The notes beneath the pieces were generated by a model. That model was not told where the DNA came from. It searched no databases and was given only the letters and a program-made list of their open reading frames with translations. 64,000 bases of DNA from Limnohabitans sp. Rim8. GTDB lineage: Bacteria; Pseudomonadota; Gammaproteobacteria; Burkholderiales; Burkholderiaceae_C. Shown in pieces: positions 17,028 to 25,809 of this stretch (the stretch's first letter is position 1; each line of letters starts with the position of its first letter). The position numbers were made by a program, and so were the translations under genes. Where the stretch lies: positions 1 through 64,000 of the forward strand of contig NZ_CAMDLM010000012.1 of NCBI RefSeq assembly GCF_945901735.1, read 5' to 3'.

Positions 17028-17867
17028 TCAAAACCGCCCCAGCGCCTGCATCTTCCACGCCAACCACAGCTTGCGAAGCGGCGTGAGCGCGATGCGCTGG
17101 TGCAGCACCTGAAAGCCCGATGCCTCGATCTCGCGCAGCAAGGTGCGGTAGATGCTGGCCATCATGAGGCCGGGTTTTTGGGCGCGGCGGTCGGCCACGG
17201 GCAGCAGGGCCAGGGCTTCGTCGTACAGCGCGTGGGCGCGGTCGGTCTGGAACTTCATCAGCGCGGTGAAGCGGTCTGAGTAGTCGCGCTGCATCAGTTC
17301 GTTGGCTTTGACGCCAAAGCGTTGTTGCTCGTCCAGCGGCAGGTAGATGCGCCCGCGCATGGCGTCTTCACCCACGTCGCGGATGATGTTGGTCATCTGA
17401 AAGGCCAGGCCCAGCTTGTGCGCATAGGCCTTGGTCGCTCCGTCGGTTTGGCCAAAGATGCGGGCAGCGACTTCGCCCACCACGCCCGCCACCAAATGGC
17501 AGTATTTCGTCAGGCCCGCAAAGTCCAGATACCGGGTTTGGTTCAGGTCCATTTGGCAGCCTTCGATCACGGCCATCAGGTGGCGGCTTTCGATGCCGAA
17601 GGTGGCAGCCAGGGGCATTAGGGCGTGCATGACCGGGTGGTTGGGCTGTCCGGCGAAGGCTTGCAGTACTTCTTTTTGCCACCAGGCGAGTTTGGTCGCG
17701 GCGACGCCGGGGTCTTTGATTTCGTCGACCACATCGTCCACTTCACGGCAGAAGGCATAAAAGGCGGTGATGGCCGCACGCCGCTCGGGGGGCAGAAAAA
17801 GGAAGGCGTAATAAAAGCTGCTGCCCGAGGCGGCGGCTTTTTGCTGGACGTAGTCTTGCGGGCTCAT
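17028..17867 (-). CDS. hpnD: Presqualene diphosphate synthase HpnD
   Basis: HpnD condenses two farnesyl diphosphates to presqualene diphosphate in the bacterial hopanoid/squalene route. The 279-residue protein has the N-terminal SGSSFYYAFLFLPPERRAAI, the first Asp-rich motif in FCREVDDVVDE, and the second in MTNIIRDVGEDAMRGRIYLP. The start ATG at 17867 (MSPQDYVQQK) is chosen. It lies 31 bp downstream of a second synthase-family gene on the same strand. No hopene cyclase is in the window. Confidence 0.92.
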   Translation of the reverse strand: MSPQDYVQQKAAASGSSFYYAFLFLPPERRAAITAFYAFCREVDDVVDEIKDPGVAATKLAWWQKEVLQAFAGQPNHPVMHALMPLAATFGIESRHLMAVIEGCQMDLNQTRYLDFAGLTKYCHLVAGVVGEVAARIFGQTDGATKAYAHKLGLAFQMTNIIRDVGEDAMRGRIYLPLDEQQRFGVKANELMQRDYSDRFTALMKFQTDRAHALYDEALALLPVADRRAQKPGLMMASIYRTLLREIEASGFQVLHQRIALTPLRKLWLAWKMQALGRF

Positions 17868-17898
17868 GGGCTGGGATTCTCGCATCCAAAGGGGGTAT

Positions 17899-19008
17899 TC
17901 AAGAGCGGGGCAGGCCAGACATTTTTTGGAATTGCTGGTTCAACACTGCCCCTGAGCCACATCCCAGCGCGATGCGCCAGAGCATGGCGCGCATCTCGTG
18001 GCGAGGCATTTTGATGTGCTGGGTCAGGGCCGCTGGCCCGGCCTGGCGCAGCCGTGCCAGGGTGCGTGCGCCAATCAGGGCGGGCAGGGCGCTGGCCAAG
18101 CGCAGGCGCAGTGGCTTGAGCGACAGGGCGTAGCGCATGCCATCGGCCAGTTGCGCTTGGGTGTGGTCCAGCCACTGGTTGTACAGCGGGGTCAACGCAT
18201 GCAAGGCGTCGGCTTGGCCCGTGTTATCGCCCGCTTCATCGCCCGTTTTGGGGCCAATGTGTGCCGCTCGGGCCAGCATCGCCGGGGTCAAGCCCGCTTG
18301 GGCCAGGGTTTCGACAGGCCAGTAGCAGCGCCCAGCGGCCAAGTCGGCGCCGGCATCGCGAATGATGTTCAGGCGCTGCAGGCCCATGCCATATTCGCGC
18401 CCGATGCGCATCATCTCGGCCTGGGGCAAATGGCTGTAACCGGGCAGGTGGCGGCCGCAGAGTTCGGTCCAAAATTCGCCCACGCAACCGGCCACCAGCC
18501 AGGTGTAGTGCGCCAATTCGGCTTCGGTTTGCAAAGCCTGCAGGCCGGGGCCAAAGCGGGTCATGTCCAGCTGTTGGCCATGGGTGATGTGGCGGAGCAC
18601 TTGGCGCACGCTGGTTTGGTCGGCCTCTGTCAGGGTGTGCAAAAGCGGCAGGCATTGGGGCAAGGCCTGCATCAGGGCGCGTTCATGCGGGTCGGTTTGC
18701 TGCGCGGCAAAAGCTTGGGTGAGGCGGTTCAGTTCGGCTGTGCGGGTGGTGCACGCCTGGCGGGCATCGATCGCTTGGCTTATCAGCGTCAGCAAATCTT
18801 GCCGCTTGGCCAAGGGCAGGGCTGTGGTGTCGGCCACGGTGTCGGTGGCACGGGCCAACAAGTAGCCGACGGCCACTGGCGCTTGCAGGGCCGCGGGCAG
18901 CAAGCGGATGGACAGGTCAAAAGAGCGCGAGACCCGGCGCAGCAGGTGTCGCTGCTCGGCATTCAGTCCTGCGCGCTGTGGCTGCATCAATAGGGGTTTT
19001 TTGAGCAT
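17899..19008 (-). CDS. Squalene/phytoene synthase family protein (squalene synthase-like)
   Basis: A 369-residue protein of the trans-isoprenyl diphosphate condensing family. It has RRVSRSFDLSIRLLPAALQ and a first Asp motif DTVAD within YLLARATDTVAD, then GMGLQRLNIIRDAGADLAAG with the second motif. The layout is closer to farnesyl-diphosphate farnesyltransferase than to HpnC. Paired with hpnD, it probably contributes to squalene formation, but I cannot assign the exact step. The ATG at 19008 is chosen over an upstream TTG. Confidence 0.82.
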   Translation of the reverse strand: MLKKPLLMQPQRAGLNAEQRHLLRRVSRSFDLSIRLLPAALQAPVAVGYLLARATDTVADTTALPLAKRQDLLTLISQAIDARQACTTRTAELNRLTQAFAAQQTDPHERALMQALPQCLPLLHTLTEADQTSVRQVLRHITHGQQLDMTRFGPGLQALQTEAELAHYTWLVAGCVGEFWTELCGRHLPGYSHLPQAEMMRIGREYGMGLQRLNIIRDAGADLAAGRCYWPVETLAQAGLTPAMLARAAHIGPKTGDEAGDNTGQADALHALTPLYNQWLDHTQAQLADGMRYALSLKPLRLRLASALPALIGARTLARLRQAGPAALTQHIKMPRHEMRAMLWRIALGCGSGAVLNQQFQKMSGLPRS

Positions 19009-19027
19009 GGTCAATCCGTATTGTCGC

Positions 19028-19074
19028 TTGACAGCTGGAGCTACTTTGAATAGATTACTAACCAGTCAGTCATT
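19028..19074 (+). promoter_or_regulatory. Sigma-70 promoter and TetR-type operator candidate for RND operon
   Basis: TTGACA (19028-19033), 17 bases, TAGATT (19051-19056). The stretch ACTAACCAGTCAGTCATT (19057-19074) follows at once. It resembles AcrR/TetR-type operators of efflux loci and would cover the transcription start. No tetR gene is adjacent, so a regulator would act from elsewhere. Confidence 0.5.
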
Positions 19075-19093
19075 ATTATTTCCGAAAAATCCC

Positions 19094-20230
19094 ATGCCCT
19101 CTTCCTTGTCACTCGCCGCGCGGCGAGTTTTTCATTGGTGTGCCCTTGCGGCCTTTTTGACCACCTTGTGGGCCTGCTCCAAATCCGAAGCGCCGCCAGC
19201 GCCTTTGCGCTCGGTCAAGTTGCTCACGGTGTCCGGCACCGATCTGGCTGTGGGTGGTGAGTTTTCTGCCGAAGTGCGGGCGCGTGTGGAGTCTCGGCTG
19301 GGCTTTCGGGTGGGGGGCAAGCTGGTGCAGCGGCCTGTGGACGTGGGGCAACGGGTGGCCGCTGGGCAGCTGTTGGCCTTGATTGACGCGCAAGACTACC
19401 AATTGGCCGCTCAGGCTGCCCAGGCGCAGGTGAGTGCTGCGCAAAGTCAGCGGGATTTGGCCGCGGCCGAATTCAAGCGCTTCGAAGCCTTGACTGCGCA
19501 AAATTTCATCAGCGGCGCGGAGTTGGAGCGGCGCGAAGCCGGCCTGAAGTCGGCCGAAGCGGCTTTGAGCCAGGCCAAAGCCCAAGCGCAAGCGCAGAAC
19601 AACCAAGCCGGCTACGCGCGCTTAACAGCCAGCCATGCCGGCGTGATCACTGCCATCGAAGCCGAAGCGGGGCAAGTGGTCTCAGCGGGTCAACCCATCG
19701 TGCGTTTGGCCCATGAGGGCCCGCGTGACGCCGTGTTTGCCGCGTCTGAGCAACTGGCCTTGGCCTTGAAAATCGGCCAAAGCATGACGGCCACCTTGCT
19801 CAGCACCGGTCAGCCTTTGAAAGGAAAAATTCGGGAATTGGCCGCCAGCGCTGATCCGATGACGCGCACCTATGCAGTCAAATTGGCTTTGGATGCCTCG
19901 GCCAATTTGCCCTTGGGTGCCACGGTGAACGTCCATGCTGCCCCAATCAGCGGCAGCCAAGCTGAAGTGATCAAATTGCCCACCAGCGCATTGCGCCAAG
20001 AGGGCGCGGGCAGCGCAGTGTGGGTGCTGGATGAGGCGAGCATGACGGTGAATTTGAAACCGGTGCAAGTGGCCACGGTGGATGGCAACCAGGTGGTGAT
20101 CAGTGGCGGCTTGCAAGCAGGCCAAAAAGTGGTGTCTGCGGGCGTGCATGTGCTGACCCCGGGGCAAAAAGTCACGGTTTACGTGGACCCCGCTGCCAAG
20201 GCTGCAGCACCTACCCCATCGGGACGGTGA
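19094..20230 (+). CDS. RND efflux periplasmic adaptor (membrane fusion lipoprotein)
   Basis: The periplasmic adaptor that links an inner-membrane RND pump to an outer membrane channel. The 378-residue protein has a lipoprotein signal ending LWAC, a split lipoyl domain (GGKLVQRPVDVGQRVAAGQ and AGVITAIEAEAGQVVSAGQP), an Ala/Gln-rich coiled-coil hairpin between them, and a beta-barrel region. The ATG at 19094 is chosen because it begins the signal peptide. The pump gene follows 6 bp later. Substrates are unknown. Confidence 0.92.
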   Translation: MPSSLSLAARRVFHWCALAAFLTTLWACSKSEAPPAPLRSVKLLTVSGTDLAVGGEFSAEVRARVESRLGFRVGGKLVQRPVDVGQRVAAGQLLALIDAQDYQLAAQAAQAQVSAAQSQRDLAAAEFKRFEALTAQNFISGAELERREAGLKSAEAALSQAKAQAQAQNNQAGYARLTASHAGVITAIEAEAGQVVSAGQPIVRLAHEGPRDAVFAASEQLALALKIGQSMTATLLSTGQPLKGKIRELAASADPMTRTYAVKLALDASANLPLGATVNVHAAPISGSQAEVIKLPTSALRQEGAGSAVWVLDEASMTVNLKPVQVATVDGNQVVISGGLQAGQKVVSAGVHVLTPGQKVTVYVDPAAKAAAPTPSGR

Positions 20231-20236
20231 TTGGTC

Positions 20237-23200
20237 ATGGCAAGCCACGAGACAAAGTTCAACCTCTCGCGTTGGGCGTTGGAGCACCCGGCCTTGACGC
20301 GTTACCTGATGGTGGCGTTGATGGTGCTGGGCATGGCGTCCTACTTTCAGTTGGGGCAGGACGAAGACCCGCCCTTCACCTTCCGGGCCATGGTGGTGCG
20401 CACCTACTGGCCAGGGGCCACAGCCCAGCAGGTGGCCGAGCAGGTCACTGACAAGCTCGAACGCACCCTGCAGGAAGTCCCTTACTCGGACAAGATCCGC
20501 AGCTACTCTAAGCCGGGTGAGTCGCAAATCATTTTGGAGCTCAAGGATTTCTCCAAAGCCAGCGAAGTGCCGCAGGTTTGGTACGCCGTGCGCAAAAAGA
20601 TTGGCGACATGCGTGGCACTTTGCCGCCGGGCGTGGTGGGGCCGTTTTTCAATGACGAATTTGGCGACGTGTATGGCGTGATCTACGCCCTGAGCAGCGA
20701 TGGTTTCAGTTTGGCCGAGGTCAAAGTCCAAGCCGACCGCATGCGGCAAACCCTGTTGCGGGTGCCCGATGTGGCCAAGGTCGAGTTGTTCGGCGTGCAA
20801 GACGAAAAGGTCTTTATCGACGTTTCGCAAAAAAAGATCGCACAAATGGGCTTGGACATGGCTTCGGTCTTGGCGCAACTGAGCCAGCAAAACGCGGTCG
20901 AGTCGGCGGGCACTTTGCAGTCACCCCAAGACGTGGTGCAGGTGCGTGTGGGCGGTCAGTTTCAAAATCTGGACGATGTGCGGGCCATGCCGATTCGCGG
21001 CGGCTCGGGCACGCAACTGCGCTTGGGGGACATCGCTGAAGTCAGCCGGGGCTATGTGGATCCACCCACCGTCAAGGTGCGACACGACGGTGAGCAAGTC
21101 ATTGCGCTGGGGGTGAGCATGACCAAGGGCGGGGACATCATCGCCTTGGGCAAGGCCCTGAAAACAAGCTCGCAGCAGTTCGAGGCCCAGTTGCCGGCGG
21201 GCATCACGCTCAAACAAGTGCAAGACCAGCCTTCGGCCGTGGCCAACTCGGTCAACGAGTTCATCAAGGTCTTGATCGAGGCCGTGGTCATTGTGCTGGC
21301 CGTGAGTTTTTTGGCGCTGGGCTTGCACAGACGCCCGGGTGAAAACCCTTTGTGGCGACGCTGGACGCTGGATGTGCGTCCGGGTTTGGTGGTGGGCATC
21401 ACCATTCCCCTGGTGCTGGCGGTGACCTTTTTGGCCATGAATTACTTTGGCATCGGTCTGCACAAAATTTCGCTGGGCTCGCTCATCATTGCGCTGGGCT
21501 TGTTGGTGGACGACGCCATCATCGCCGTCGAGATGATGGTGCGCAAAATGGAAGAGGGCTACGACAAGTTGCGCTCGGCCACCTTTGCGTATGAGCTCAC
21601 AGCCATGCCGATGCTGACAGGCACCTTGATCACTGCCGCAGGCTTTTTGCCCATTGGCTTGGCCAAGTCGGTGACGGGTGAATACACCTTTGCCATCTTT
21701 GCAGTGACCGTGATCGCCTTGATCATCAGCTGGGTGGCTTCGGTGTATTTCGTGCCTTACTTGGGCGCGTGGCTGCTTAAGCCGCCAGCGCATGCCGTGG
21801 CTGAGCGCAGCCACGACAGCGCCGACATGTTCGACACGCCGTTTTACCGACAGTTTCGTGCTTGGGTGACTTGGTGCGTCACACACCGTTGGAAGACCAT
21901 TGGCATCACCATCGCTTTGTTTGTGCTGGGCATCGTGGGCATGGGCAAGGTTCAGCAGCAGTTCTTTCCCGACTCCAGTCGCCCAGAAATTCTGGTGGAC
22001 CTGTGGCTGCCCGAAGGCGCGCCTTTTGGGGCGAGTGAAGAAGTGGCCAAGCGGGTCGAAAAACGCTTGGCGCAAGAGCAGGGCGTGCGTTCGGTGACCA
22101 CCTGGGTGGGCTCTGGAGTGCCCCGTTTTTATTTGCCCATGGACCAGGTTTTCCCGCAAAGCAATGTGTCTCAACTGATTGTTTTGCCCAAAGACTTGCA
22201 GGTGCGAGAGGCCTTGCGCATCAAGCTGCCCGCTTTGTTGGCGCAAGAGTTCCCTGAGGTACGTGGTCGCGTGAAGCTGCTGCCCAACGGGCCACCCGTG
22301 CCTTACCCGGTGCAGTTTCGGGTGGTCGGCACCGAGCCTTTGGTTTTGCGCCAAAAGGCCGAAGAGGTCAAAGCCGCCATGCGCTTGAACAACAACACCC
22401 GTGGCGTGAACGACAACTGGAACGAGTCGGTCAAAACTGTGCGCTTGGAAGTTGACCAGGCCAAGGCCCGTGCCTTGGGCGTGACCAGTCAGTCCATTGC
22501 GCAGGCCTCGCGCACCTTGTTGTCGGGCACCCCTGTGGGCCAGTTCCGGGAGGGGGACAAGCTGATTGACATGGTCTTGCGCCAACCTCTGAACGAGCGA
22601 GATGCTTTGTCTGATTTGGCGCAGGCCTATGTGCCCACCGCTTCGGGCAAATCGATTCCGATCTTGCAAATTTCCAAGCCCGTCATGGGCTGGGAGCCGG
22701 GCGTGATGTGGCGTGAAGGCCGCCAATACGCCATCACGGTGCAGTCGGACATCGCCGAAGGCTTGCAGGGCGCCACGGTCACGGCGCAACTCAAGCCTGA
22801 GCTGGACCAGCTGCAAGCCCAATGGGCGGCCAAAGGGGAGATGGATTACCGCATCCAAGTGGCGGGCGCGGTGGAGCAAAGCTCTAAAGGCTCGGCTTCG
22901 ATTGCGGCGGGAGTGCCCATCATGCTGTTCATCACCTTCACTTTGCTGATGTTGCAGTTGCAAAGCTTTAGCCGCTCGGTGTTGGTGTTCCTGACGGGCC
23001 CCTTAGGCATGGCCGGTGTCGCCGCATCTTTGTTGGTCTTGGACCGCCCGTTTGGCTTTGTGGCCTTGTTGGGAGTGATCGCGCTCATGGGCATGATCCA
23101 GCGCAATTCGGTGATTTTGATCGACCAGATCGAGCAAGACCGTGCTGCCGGGGTGGAGCCGTGGATGGCCATTGTCGAGTCGGCCGTGCGCCGCCTGCGC

Positions 23201-23389
23201 CCCATTGTGCTGACGGCCGCGGCCGCTGTGCTGGCCATGATCCCGCTGTCGCGCAGCGTGTTCTGGGGGCCAATGGCCGTGGCCATCATGGGCGGCCTGA
23301 TCGTGGCCACGGCTTTGACGCTGCTGGCGCTGCCTGCCATGTACGCGGCTTGGTTCAGGATTGAGCGTCCCAATCAAGACCGTGCCTGA
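20237..23389 (+). CDS. RND (HAE1-type) efflux transporter
   Basis: A 1050-residue proton-driven inner-membrane pump of the AcrB/HAE1 superfamily. The first helix lies near residues 18-37. The usual large periplasmic porter domains separate the helix groups. In TM4 the proton-relay Asp pair falls at about residues 425-426 within LGLLVDDAIIAVE. The C-terminal helix group has GVIALMGMIQRNSVILID. No outer membrane factor gene follows, so the pump probably uses a TolC-type channel encoded elsewhere. Confidence 0.95.
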   Translation: MASHETKFNLSRWALEHPALTRYLMVALMVLGMASYFQLGQDEDPPFTFRAMVVRTYWPGATAQQVAEQVTDKLERTLQEVPYSDKIRSYSKPGESQIILELKDFSKASEVPQVWYAVRKKIGDMRGTLPPGVVGPFFNDEFGDVYGVIYALSSDGFSLAEVKVQADRMRQTLLRVPDVAKVELFGVQDEKVFIDVSQKKIAQMGLDMASVLAQLSQQNAVESAGTLQSPQDVVQVRVGGQFQNLDDVRAMPIRGGSGTQLRLGDIAEVSRGYVDPPTVKVRHDGEQVIALGVSMTKGGDIIALGKALKTSSQQFEAQLPAGITLKQVQDQPSAVANSVNEFIKVLIEAVVIVLAVSFLALGLHRRPGENPLWRRWTLDVRPGLVVGITIPLVLAVTFLAMNYFGIGLHKISLGSLIIALGLLVDDAIIAVEMMVRKMEEGYDKLRSATFAYELTAMPMLTGTLITAAGFLPIGLAKSVTGEYTFAIFAVTVIALIISWVASVYFVPYLGAWLLKPPAHAVAERSHDSADMFDTPFYRQFRAWVTWCVTHRWKTIGITIALFVLGIVGMGKVQQQFFPDSSRPEILVDLWLPEGAPFGASEEVAKRVEKRLAQEQGVRSVTTWVGSGVPRFYLPMDQVFPQSNVSQLIVLPKDLQVREALRIKLPALLAQEFPEVRGRVKLLPNGPPVPYPVQFRVVGTEPLVLRQKAEEVKAAMRLNNNTRGVNDNWNESVKTVRLEVDQAKARALGVTSQSIAQASRTLLSGTPVGQFREGDKLIDMVLRQPLNERDALSDLAQAYVPTASGKSIPILQISKPVMGWEPGVMWREGRQYAITVQSDIAEGLQGATVTAQLKPELDQLQAQWAAKGEMDYRIQVAGAVEQSSKGSASIAAGVPIMLFITFTLLMLQLQSFSRSVLVFLTGPLGMAGVAASLLVLDRPFGFVALLGVIALMGMIQRNSVILIDQIEQDRAAGVEPWMAIVESAVRRLRPIVLTAAAAVLAMIPLSRSVFWGPMAVAIMGGLIVATALTLLALPAMYAAWFRIERPNQDRA

Positions 23390-23449
23390 ATCTATCCTAC
23401 TGAAGCGGCTAAAATATAAAGTTGACCGATTTCAACCGGGCGGTCAGGT

Positions 23450-23495
23450 GCGTCAGGTGGCCTTCGGGCCGTCCAGCGAGCCTGACGCCCTTTTT
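23450..23495 (+). terminator. Rho-independent terminator after RND operon
   Basis: GCGTCAGG (23450-23457) pairs with CCTGACGC (23481-23488), with an inner GGCC/GGCC stem, followed by CCTTTTT. It ends just before tRNA-Leu. Confidence 0.6.
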
Positions 23496-23505
23496 GTTTG
23501 GACCT

Positions 23506-23592
23506 GCGCGGGTGGCGAAATTGGTAGACGCACCAGGTTTAGGTCCTGACGGTGGCAACACTGTGCGGGTTCGAGTCCCGCCCCGCGCACCA
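23506..23592 (+). tRNA. tRNA-Leu (anticodon TAG)
   Basis: 87 bases with a long variable arm. Acceptor GCGCGGG pairs with CCCGCGC, the anticodon loop is TTTAGGT, the T-loop is TTCGAGT, and CCA is encoded. Confidence 0.95.
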
Positions 23593-23656
23593 ACTGACTT
23601 GTGGACAAAGGGGTAACCCGGCGGCCTGAGAGACATTCAATTAACCGAGAACGACA

Positions 23657-24970
23657 ATGACTGTGACTGTTGAAACCCTTGAGAAGCTGGAACGCAAGAT
23701 CACCCTGACTGTGCCCGTGACGACCATTCAGTCCGAAGTGGATGCACGCCTGAAGAAAATGGCCCGCACGGTCAAAATGGACGGTTTTCGTCCTGGCAAA
23801 GTGCCTATGAACGTGGTCGCCCAGCGCTATGGTTACTCGGTTCAGTACGAAGTGATGAACGACAAAGTGGGTGAGGCCTTCTCGGTGGCCGCCAATGAAG
23901 CGCAAGTGCGCGTCGCCGGTCAACCCCGTATTTCCGAAAAAGAAGGCGCGCCTGAGGGCGAGCTTCACTTTGAAGCCATCTTCGAGGTGTACCCCGAAGT
24001 CAAACTCGGCAACCTGGCCGACACCCAAGTCGAAAAGTTGACCGCCGAAGTGTCTGACGCCGCCATCGACAAGACCGTGGACATCTTGCGCAAGCAGCGC
24101 CGCACCTTCGCCCAGCGCCCTCAAGAGGCGACGGCCCAGGACGGCGATCGCGCGACCATCGACTTCGAAGGCAAGATCGACGGCGAAGTGTTTAACGGCG
24201 GCAAAGCTGACGACTTCCAGTTCATTTTGGGTGACGGTCAGATGCTCAAGGAATTTGAAGACGCCGTGCGTGGCATGAAGTCCGGCGAAAGCAAGACTTT
24301 TCCGATGGCGTTCCCTGTCGACTACCACGGCCAAGATGTGGCCGGCAAAACCGCCGACTTCATGGTCACCGTCAAGAAAATCGAAGCGGCCAATTTGCCC
24401 GAAGTCAACGAAGCCTTGGCCAAGTCTTTGGGCATTGCCGACGCTTCGGTGGACGGCCTGCGCACGGACATCCGTAAAAATCTCGAGCGCGAAGTGAAGT
24501 TCCGCTTGCTGGCCCGCAACAAACAAGCTGCCATGGAGGCTTTGGTGGCCAAGGCCGAGCTGGACCTCCCCCAGGCCATCGTGCAAAATGAAATCGAACG
24601 ACTGAAAGATGGCGCCCGTGCCGACCTGAAGCAACGCGGCATTAAGGACGCCGACAAGGCCCCCATCCCTGACGACATCTTCCGTTCCCAAGCCGAGCAG
24701 CGCGTGCGCTTGGGGTTGGTGGTGGCCGAAGTCGTGCGTGGCAACACCTTGCACGCCAAGCCCGAGCAGATCCAGGCCCACATCCTGGAGCTGGCTTCCA
24801 GCTATGAGCGGCCCGACGACGTGGTGCGTTGGTACAACAGCGACAACCAGCGCATGGCCGAAGTCGAGGCCGTGGTGATCGAGAGCAATGTGTCCGAATT
24901 CGTTTTGGGCCAAGCCACAGTGGTTGAAAAAGCCATCTCGTTTGAAGAACTGATGGGTCAGCAGGCCTGA
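23657..24970 (+). CDS. tig: Trigger factor
   Basis: Tig is the ribosome-bound chaperone with prolyl isomerase activity that receives nascent chains. The 437 residues show the ribosome-binding N-domain with the signature GFRPGKVPMNVVAQRYG, an FKBP-type PPIase domain (GDRATIDFEGKIDGEVFNGG) and the helical C-domain. It lies upstream of clpP-clpX-lon in the conserved tig-clpPX-lon order. Confidence 0.97.
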   Translation: MTVTVETLEKLERKITLTVPVTTIQSEVDARLKKMARTVKMDGFRPGKVPMNVVAQRYGYSVQYEVMNDKVGEAFSVAANEAQVRVAGQPRISEKEGAPEGELHFEAIFEVYPEVKLGNLADTQVEKLTAEVSDAAIDKTVDILRKQRRTFAQRPQEATAQDGDRATIDFEGKIDGEVFNGGKADDFQFILGDGQMLKEFEDAVRGMKSGESKTFPMAFPVDYHGQDVAGKTADFMVTVKKIEAANLPEVNEALAKSLGIADASVDGLRTDIRKNLEREVKFRLLARNKQAAMEALVAKAELDLPQAIVQNEIERLKDGARADLKQRGIKDADKAPIPDDIFRSQAEQRVRLGLVVAEVVRGNTLHAKPEQIQAHILELASSYERPDDVVRWYNSDNQRMAEVEAVVIESNVSEFVLGQATVVEKAISFEELMGQQA

Positions 24971-25010
24971 TGGGGTTTTGAACCCCTCGAACCGTGGGGC
25001 TTGCGCTGAA

Positions 25011-25038
25011 CTTGTGGTTCGGCTGACAAGCCCCATCT
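25011..25038 (+). promoter_or_regulatory. Sigma-32 (RpoH)-type promoter candidate of clpP
   Basis: CTTGTGG (25011-25017), 13 bases, CCCCATCT (25031-25038). The -10 matches the heat-shock consensus CCCCATNT fully and the -35 keeps CTTG of CTTGAAA. It sits about 50 bases before the clpP start, within a hairpin-capable stretch. Confidence 0.6.
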
Positions 25039-25090
25039 CATTGGGGGGCTTGATCACTCAGGTTAAAGTTCTATTCATATTTTTGGAGAA

Positions 25091-25702
25091 ATGATGAGCA
25101 CACTGGACATCACAAGCTTGGGCATGGTCCCCATGGTCATCGAGCAATCGGGCCGCGGCGAACGCGCCTACGACATCTATTCGCGTTTGCTCAAAGAGCG
25201 CGTGATCTTTTTGGTCGGCGAAGTCAATGACCACACGGCCAATGTGATCGTGGCCCAGTTGCTGTTTTTGGAGAGTGAAAACCCTGAAAAGGACATTTCG
25301 TTGTACATCAACTCGCCCGGCGGTTCGGTGAGTGCGGGTATGGCGATCTACGACACCATGAACTTCATCAAGCCCGATGTTTCCACGCTGTGCAACGGCA
25401 TGGCCGCCAGCATGGGCGCGTTTCTGTTGTCTGCAGGGGCCAAGGGCAAGCGGTTTTCGCTGCCCAACTCCAAGATCATGATTCACCAGCCTTTGGGCGG
25501 TGCGCGGGGTCAGGCCACCGAGATCGAGATCGCTGCACGCGAAATCGTCAAAACCCGTGCCCACCTGAACCGCATCCTGTCCGAGAACACCGGCCAGCCG
25601 CTGTCCAAGATCGAACTCGACACCGAGCGCGACTATTACCTGTCGGCCGACGAGTCCAAAGACTACGGTTTGATCGACGAAGTCATCTCCAAACGCGCTT
25701 GA
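25091..25702 (+). CDS. clpP: ATP-dependent Clp protease proteolytic subunit
   Basis: ClpP forms the double-heptameric peptidase barrel served by ClpX/ClpA. The 203-residue protein has catalytic Ser at about residue 107 ([11 protein letters not shown]) and His at about 132 (MIHQPLGG), with the Asp of the triad downstream. The N-terminus [24 protein letters not shown] segment is conserved. Two adjacent ATG codons (25091 and 25094) are possible starts. clpX follows after 107 bp, past a terminator-like hairpin. Confidence 0.97.
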   Translation: MMSTLDITSLGMVPMVIEQSGRGERAYDIYSRLLKERVIFLVGEVNDHTANVIVAQLLFLESENPEKDISLYINSPGGSVSAGMAIYDTMNFIKPDVSTLCNGMAASMGAFLLSAGAKGKRFSLPNSKIMIHQPLGGARGQATEIEIAAREIVKTRAHLNRILSENTGQPLSKIELDTERDYYLSADESKDYGLIDEVISKRA

Positions 25703-25732
25703 GGGCGGCCGGGCTTTCCGGCGCTCTGGCTG

Positions 25733-25766
25733 ACGGCGTTGACCTCTCAAGGTGAACGCCGTTTTT
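25733..25766 (+). terminator. Terminator/attenuator between clpP and clpX
   Basis: ACGGCGTT (25733-25740) pairs with AACGCCGT (25755-25762) and is followed by a T-run. It would end or attenuate clpP transcription before clpX. Confidence 0.65.
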
Positions 25767-25809
25767 CTTTCGTTATCATTGATGAATTCCGGATTCCGAG
25801 GCGACACAT

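Noticed and set aside
20921-22963. Long minus-strand open frame opposite the RND pump
   Set aside because: It is rich in His, Gln and Arg with no domain, and lies fully antisense to a clear pump gene in a GC-rich genome, where such frames arise by codon bias.
23453-25057. Minus-strand open frame opposite tig
   Set aside because: Antisense shadow; it also crosses tRNA-Leu.
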